From positions 179,395 through 243,394 of the forward strand of contig JAGDZD010000009.1 of assembly GCA_049116315.1 (NCBI GenBank): DNA of 64,000 nucleotides, read 5' to 3'. Under the pieces are notes generated by a model that searched no databases, was not told the origin of the DNA, and saw only the letters and a list, made by a program, of their open reading frames with translations. The DNA comes from Thalassobius sp049116315 (lineage in GTDB: Bacteria > Pseudomonadota > Alphaproteobacteria > Rhodobacterales > Rhodobacteraceae). This document shows, piece after piece, positions 60,332 to 64,000 of this stretch; position 1 is the first letter of the stretch, and each line of letters begins with the position of its first letter. Both the position numbers and the translations under genes were made by a program.

Positions 60332-61810
60332 ATGAAATTTCCAGAACTCAAAATTCCAAATGCCGTTGATGTTCTGGAAAACAAAATCGAGAGCCTGATC
60401 TTTTCGGGTGCCATTCGTCCCAATACCAGTCTGCCATCAGAGCGCAGGTTTGCCGAAGATATCGGCGTCTCGCGCACCACCCTGCGCGAAGCCTTTTCCC
60501 GGTTGCGCGCCAAGGGGTTGCTGCGATCGCATGCCAACCGCCACCAGATTTCAGATGTCATCGATGTGATCTTGTCCCAAGCGTTCTATGGGCTTGGTCC
60601 CAATGATGGGGCGTTGTTGTTTGACATCCTGACCGAAACGGCGGTCGAGATGACCCGCCTGTCCTTGGATAAGACCAATGACATTGATGCCCAACGTGCC
60701 CAGCTGGCGGCAGAAAGGCTGGCGCAAGCGCTGCGCCTGCCATCACTTCGGGGCGAGGATCTGTATCCGCTGGTCTATGATCTGATCCTGAAAATGGTCG
60801 AGGCCAACTCAAACTTTTTTGGCATTCAGGTTGTGCATGCCTTGCTCAGCGGCTTTCAGACTGCCCTCAGCGCCGCATTGGCAGCGCCACATCAGATCGA
60901 CGTGTTCCGACGCTCTGTGGATGCTCTATGCGCCGCGATACCGCAACACAACCCTGATCAACCGCAACTCCTGCGCGACCTATTGGACCATTTGCACGAC
61001 AGGCTGCGCCGCTCTGATCAAGGGGTTGTGTTCCAAGCCACGCGCACCCCCTCAGCCCCCACACCACAAGAAACCGCGTTTCACGATTTGTCCAAACGCA
61101 TTGAGACCGGCACCTATCCGCTTCATCACGCCCTGCCAGCAATCAAAGACTTGGCGGTGGACCTTGGCCACGCTGAAAATGCAACGAAACTGGCCCTTCA
61201 TCATCTCGAAGCCTGTGGCATGGTCACGCTGGGCAAACTGGGGCGCGCCACTGTCATTGCCGGCGCGCCGCGCGACCCAATTGCGGGGCTGACAGATGCC
61301 ATTTTGCGCCAACCCTTGGCGGTTGAGGCAACTTTTGAATTTCGCCGGATGTTGGAAACCTGGACAGCAAAGCTTGCTGCGCATCAGATTTCGACGCCAC
61401 AAAGCACCGCCTTTGCCGCGCTGTTTGATGCCATGGAGCAGGTCATGCGCGACGATCAAAAGGGCTATCCACACCACGACATCAATTTTCACAATGCCAT
61501 CGCCACCTATAGCAACAACCCCGCGCTCAGCGCATTACTGGCCTGTTTTTCCCAGATCATAGAACAGGTTACCGCTGATTGGTTGTCACGTCATGCCGCC
61601 TTTGCCGGTGACAACAGCACAATCCACGAGCAGCATCGCGCCATCTTTGCTGCAATCATCGATCACAACGCCCCCGCGGCCGCCACCGCCATGCAAACTC
61701 ATCTTGATTACGTTCTGTTGGGCCTAAAGACATTGGAGAAACATAAGCGCTACGCCACCGTCGCCGAAATTCGTCAGAATCTCAGCGCACCACCACAGTC
61801 AGCCCCCTAA
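60332..61810 (+). CDS. tandem-duplicated GntR-FCD regulator
   Basis: A 492-residue protein made of two complete FadR-type units. The first has a winged helix at 12-70 (LPSERRFAEDIGVSRTTLRE) and an FCD domain at about 80-225. The second has a winged-helix-like segment at 243-311 and an FCD domain at about 320-475. In the second FCD the metal residues are kept (HHDINFHNAIATYSNN and HEQHRAIF). In the first they are altered (YDLILKMVEANSN, His replaced by Lys). Typical relatives are 230-250 residues. It lies 15 bases from the convergent end of the glycerate kinase gene. An internally duplicated regulator is inferred. Confidence 0.85.
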   Translation: MKFPELKIPNAVDVLENKIESLIFSGAIRPNTSLPSERRFAEDIGVSRTTLREAFSRLRAKGLLRSHANRHQISDVIDVILSQAFYGLGPNDGALLFDILTETAVEMTRLSLDKTNDIDAQRAQLAAERLAQALRLPSLRGEDLYPLVYDLILKMVEANSNFFGIQVVHALLSGFQTALSAALAAPHQIDVFRRSVDALCAAIPQHNPDQPQLLRDLLDHLHDRLRRSDQGVVFQATRTPSAPTPQETAFHDLSKRIETGTYPLHHALPAIKDLAVDLGHAENATKLALHHLEACGMVTLGKLGRATVIAGAPRDPIAGLTDAILRQPLAVEATFEFRRMLETWTAKLAAHQISTPQSTAFAALFDAMEQVMRDDQKGYPHHDINFHNAIATYSNNPALSALLACFSQIIEQVTADWLSRHAAFAGDNSTIHEQHRAIFAAIIDHNAPAAATAMQTHLDYVLLGLKTLEKHKRYATVAEIRQNLSAPPQSAP

Positions 61811-61825
61811 AGTACGGTCTGGGTC

Positions 61826-62986
61826 TTAGGTCGTGGCCTTTATCGCCACGATGATATCCATAACATTGGTTCCGGTTGGACCTGTGGTCAGCAGGCTATC
61901 AACTGCGGCCAGTGCTGGGCCAGCGTTGGCCTGCGCAATCGCCGCTTCATGGCCGAGGTCCACCCGATAAGTTTCACCGTCGATCACCCCACCGGCTGCA
62001 TCTGTCGGCCCATCCGTGCCATCCGTCCCGCCGCAGGCCAAAACGATCCCAGAGGTCCCGCTTAACTCACGCGCCAAGAGCAAAGCCAAGGCTTGGTTGC
62101 GCCCGCCTGATCCGGGGTTGTCCGGCAGGTTGACCACCGGTTCTCCACCCCAGATATAGACACCCGGTGCCCCTGTGCGCAGCTGGTCCGCCAGAGCCTT
62201 GGACAGGTCAGATATTTCGCCATAGAGAGACTCTTGATTGTCGACCACCGTCAGGCCACGCGCTTCTGCGGCCTCGGCAATTGCACGGCGCGACAGCGCA
62301 TTGTTAGCCGCAAAATGGCTGGTATAGGTAAAGCCATGCGTCGCTGCCTCAGCCAGAGTGCCAACGCCAGACCCGATCACCTTGGGATCATCATGCCGCA
62401 CATCCGAGATGAAGACGACATCAACATGTGCCCCTGCAAAATGGGACAAAAGCCCGCCAGCCTTCAACTTCGAACGTGCCATCCTTGCGCGGTTGATCTC
62501 TTCGATGGTCTTGTCTTGGCTGATCATTTCTTTGTTCAACGCCTGCAGATCCGCAAAGGTCACGCCGGGCACCAGCACCTCAGCAAGCGCTGACGCCCCT
62601 CCGGAGACCAATAGCAGCAACCGATCGTCTGCCCCCAAGCTTTGAACCCGCGTAAGGATCGTTTGCCCCGCAGCGAGAGAGTTTGCATCCGGTATGGGAT
62701 GCGCCGCCTCAAGCAGCTCAACACAATGCAATTTGGTCAATTCGGGCAAAGCGTGATCATATTTGGTCACCATCAATGTCGGGATATCAGATCCAAATTG
62801 ACGCAAAGCCCCAAGAGCCATCGCCGGGGCGGCTTTTCCAAGGGCAATGATCTGCGTTGGCGCGCGCAAAGCTGCGTCTTCTAGGACTTTAAGACAGGCG
62901 CTCTCCCCCCCGGCAAAAGTCACCCCAACCTGCCAAAGTTCTTGCGCCAAACGTTTCGATGGCGCGGTCTTGTGTGGGTGTGGCAT
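61826..62986 (-). CDS. glycerate 2-kinase (DUF4147/MOFRL type)
   Basis: A 386-residue kinase with DUF4147 marks: IIALGKAAPAMALGAL, LLLLVSGGASAL (nucleotide site), NRARMARSKLKAGGL, VFISDVRHDDPKVIGSG, the GGRNQALAL catalytic-lysine region, and GGTDGTDGPTDAAGG. The family phosphorylates D-glycerate to 2-phosphoglycerate; homologues are often labelled hydroxypyruvate reductase (TtuD) in tartrate clusters. Convergent with the tandem GntR gene, so that protein is its likely regulator. A palindrome lies 28-44 bases upstream (63014-63030). Confidence 0.92.
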   Translation of the reverse strand: MPHPHKTAPSKRLAQELWQVGVTFAGGESACLKVLEDAALRAPTQIIALGKAAPAMALGALRQFGSDIPTLMVTKYDHALPELTKLHCVELLEAAHPIPDANSLAAGQTILTRVQSLGADDRLLLLVSGGASALAEVLVPGVTFADLQALNKEMISQDKTIEEINRARMARSKLKAGGLLSHFAGAHVDVVFISDVRHDDPKVIGSGVGTLAEAATHGFTYTSHFAANNALSRRAIAEAAEARGLTVVDNQESLYGEISDLSKALADQLRTGAPGVYIWGGEPVVNLPDNPGSGGRNQALALLLARELSGTSGIVLACGGTDGTDGPTDAAGGVIDGETYRVDLGHEAAIAQANAGPALAAVDSLLTTGPTGTNVMDIIVAIKATT

Positions 62987-63013
62987 TGGTAAACTCCTGC
63001 GTGCGATCAGCCT

Positions 63014-63030
63014 GGTATAAAATATATACC
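63014..63030. promoter_or_regulatory. candidate GntR operator before the glycerate kinase gene
   Basis: GGTATA and TATACC surround AAATA, a 17-base A/T-rich palindrome 28 bases before the start codon. FadR-family sites have this form, and it resembles the ATGTATACAT sites at 23866 and 25757. Confidence 0.6.
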
Positions 63031-63276
63031 TTTATGACGCAATGCTACGCTGGGTGACCGCACGTCGGGGCATTCTGCCCTTCAGAGCGGTCATAGACTG
63101 ACCTTCTGATCAAACGACTGTGGAGCATCGGAACCTCCTAGATCCCAGAAGCGGCTGTCGCCCTATCAGGTAATTGTGCTTCAGGAATATTCATTCAAAT
63201 GCCAACCGACTGTACCGAAGTTACGTGTGCCTTCGCGCGCTACATCTATGACACCGCCACTGCAGCCTAAAACGGA

Positions 63277-63300
63277 TAAAGGGGCACGATGGCCCCTTTA
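63277..63300 (-). terminator. terminator of the lipoprotein gene
   Basis: TAAAGGGGC and GCCCCTTTA form perfect 9-base arms around a 6-base loop, about 50 bases past the lipoprotein stop codon. On the minus strand TCCGTTTT follows. Confidence 0.75.
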
Positions 63301-63348
63301 CGTTTCTTCATGTCTCGCCCGAAGACGAAAACTTGGTGTTGGGTAAAC

Positions 63349-63852
63349 TTATTTCAAGTCAACTTTGATGTTCGCCGGATAGTCCCAAGGTTCGGACCGT
63401 GCAGCGGCAACAGAAACGGCTGCAACAATCAACGCCGCAGCAATGCCGCCTCCGGTGGCTGTGCTTGCCGACTTGTCTTCAGCCGCCACAGCCGTTGTGC
63501 CTTTCAGCCCTTCGTCGGAACACGTGACCACAAGGTCGCTTGGCTTACCGCGATCTTCATAGTCTTTGCTTTGCTTAAACTTTGGCAGAACAACCGCTTG
63601 AGGCGTGATCACACGTGCCGCAAGCTCGTCGGACCGCAATTCACAAGTGGCACCGACCACCTCTGTGCGCTTGCCGGTCTGCGCATCAACAGTATAGGCC
63701 CGCACAAAGGTGTCTCTTGTACCCTTGGCCAATTTGTCCTTTGAGACATGGCCCGTCAAAGCAGCGGCTGCTGGAGCGCGTGTGATTGCTGCTGGCTGCG
63801 CACAGCCCGCCAGACTGAGTGCCGCCGTAGCCGCCAGTACCAGTTTTTTCAC
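63349..63852 (-). CDS. small lipoprotein of unknown function
   Basis: A 167-residue protein with a lipoprotein signal peptide (LSLAGC, lipidated Cys17). The mature region is polar with two more cysteines (ATCELRSDE and VVTCSDEG), likely a disulphide, and it ends in an Ala/Gly-rich hydrophobic segment (about 133-152), which may be a membrane-inserting hairpin. I do not recognise a characterised family. An envelope role is inferred from the signal peptide. Confidence 0.8.
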   Translation of the reverse strand: MKKLVLAATAALSLAGCAQPAAITRAPAAAALTGHVSKDKLAKGTRDTFVRAYTVDAQTGKRTEVVGATCELRSDELAARVITPQAVVLPKFKQSKDYEDRGKPSDLVVTCSDEGLKGTTAVAAEDKSASTATGGGIAAALIVAAVSVAAARSEPWDYPANIKVDLK

Positions 63853-63955
63853 GAAAAATCCCTTTGAGTAACCTTCAGAGTCTCCTCAAAATAACAATCT
63901 GGTCGCCCTCCGCCCCGCTTTCTCCGCTTGTCTCCATTTCTCGTATTTCAAACGC
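63853..63955. other. right-edge intergenic region
   Basis: It should contain the lipoprotein promoter. No coding frame with a recognisable domain is seen up to the terminator at 63956. Confidence 0.5.
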
Positions 63956-63989
63956 AAAACCCCCCGCACATTTATGTGCGGGGGGTTTT
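63956..63989. terminator. strong bidirectional terminator at the window edge
   Basis: Perfect 15-base arms (A4, C6, then GCACA, and its complement ending TTTT) around a TTTA loop. The A-run and T-run make it work on both strands. On the minus strand it would end a gene beyond the right edge; upstream of it lies the lipoprotein promoter. Confidence 0.85.
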
Positions 63990-64000
63990 GTATTGATTGA

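Larger units (their letters stand above)
62987..63348. other. intergenic region between glycerate kinase and lipoprotein genes
   Basis: It carries the kinase promoter with palindrome (63014-63030) and the lipoprotein terminator (63277-63300). No gene is recognised; short open frames lack domains. Confidence 0.5.

Overview
The window looks like a chromosomal segment of a marine alphaproteobacterium of the Rhodobacteraceae (Roseobacter group). This rests on moderately high G+C, a dense set of TRAP, tripartite-tricarboxylate and polyamine-type uptake systems, many FadR/GntR regulators, and an RpoE-ChrR singlet-oxygen cluster of the Rhodobacter type. No rRNA, tRNA, CRISPR array, prophage or intact insertion sequence was seen. 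The species cannot be named from the sequence alone.

Layout. 0.5-5.7 kb: an ECF41 sigma factor with its usual partner genes (AhpD/CMD-like protein, MFS exporter), then an NmrA-like reductase, a VOC protein and a divergent LysR gene. Two good ECF41-type promoters (TCACA-N16-CGTC) lie before the CMD gene and the exporter. 6.3-11.2 kb: an RTX calcium-binding protein, two small proteins (EthD, SRPBCC) and an unusual HD-GYP/LuxR fusion. 11.7-13.6 kb: a decayed LysR/tctB/tctA locus. 13.7-17.6 kb: a spermidine/putrescine-type ABC operon. 18-19.7 kb: a methyltransferase fragment and two small secreted proteins. 20.1-24.6 kb: a TRAP transporter with a maleate-isomerase-like enzyme and its GntR regulator. 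24.7-34.9 kb: a second TRAP-centred catabolic island (Ldh2-type dehydrogenase, Gfo/Idh/MocA oxidoreductase, NIPSNAP protein, HIBADH-type dehydrogenase, TPP enzyme, two GntR regulators).

35.0-43.1 kb is a lipid and singlet-oxygen stress regulon: rpoE-chrR, a FAS1 protein, a DUF1365-SDR operon, and a FAD oxidoreductase-CFA synthase-MFS-DUF3833 operon. Four candidate promoters share GATC(C/T)-N16-CGTA, tying all four transcription units to RpoE. 43.2-53.9 kb: a D-hydroxyacid dehydrogenase, a double-HTH GntR regulator and a TctCBA transporter followed by an isopropylmalate/tartrate-type dehydrogenase, an Asp/Glu racemase-family protein, a DUF1537 kinase, a class II aldolase, an RraA-type aldolase and an AbrB-type permease. 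This is probably a four-carbon hydroxy-acid route. 54.2-62.9 kb: a GNAT protein, a response regulator facing its likely histidine kinase (itself coupled to a GPH symporter), a methyltransferase, a duplicated GntR-FCD-GntR-FCD regulator and a glycerate 2-kinase. A lipoprotein gene and a strong terminator close the window.

The common theme is uptake and oxidation of small organic acids under GntR control, alongside two ECF sigma circuits whose promoters can be read from the sequence. The most unusual objects are the self-fused GntR regulator, the HD-GYP/LuxR fusion, the C4-acid cluster, and the ECF regulons.
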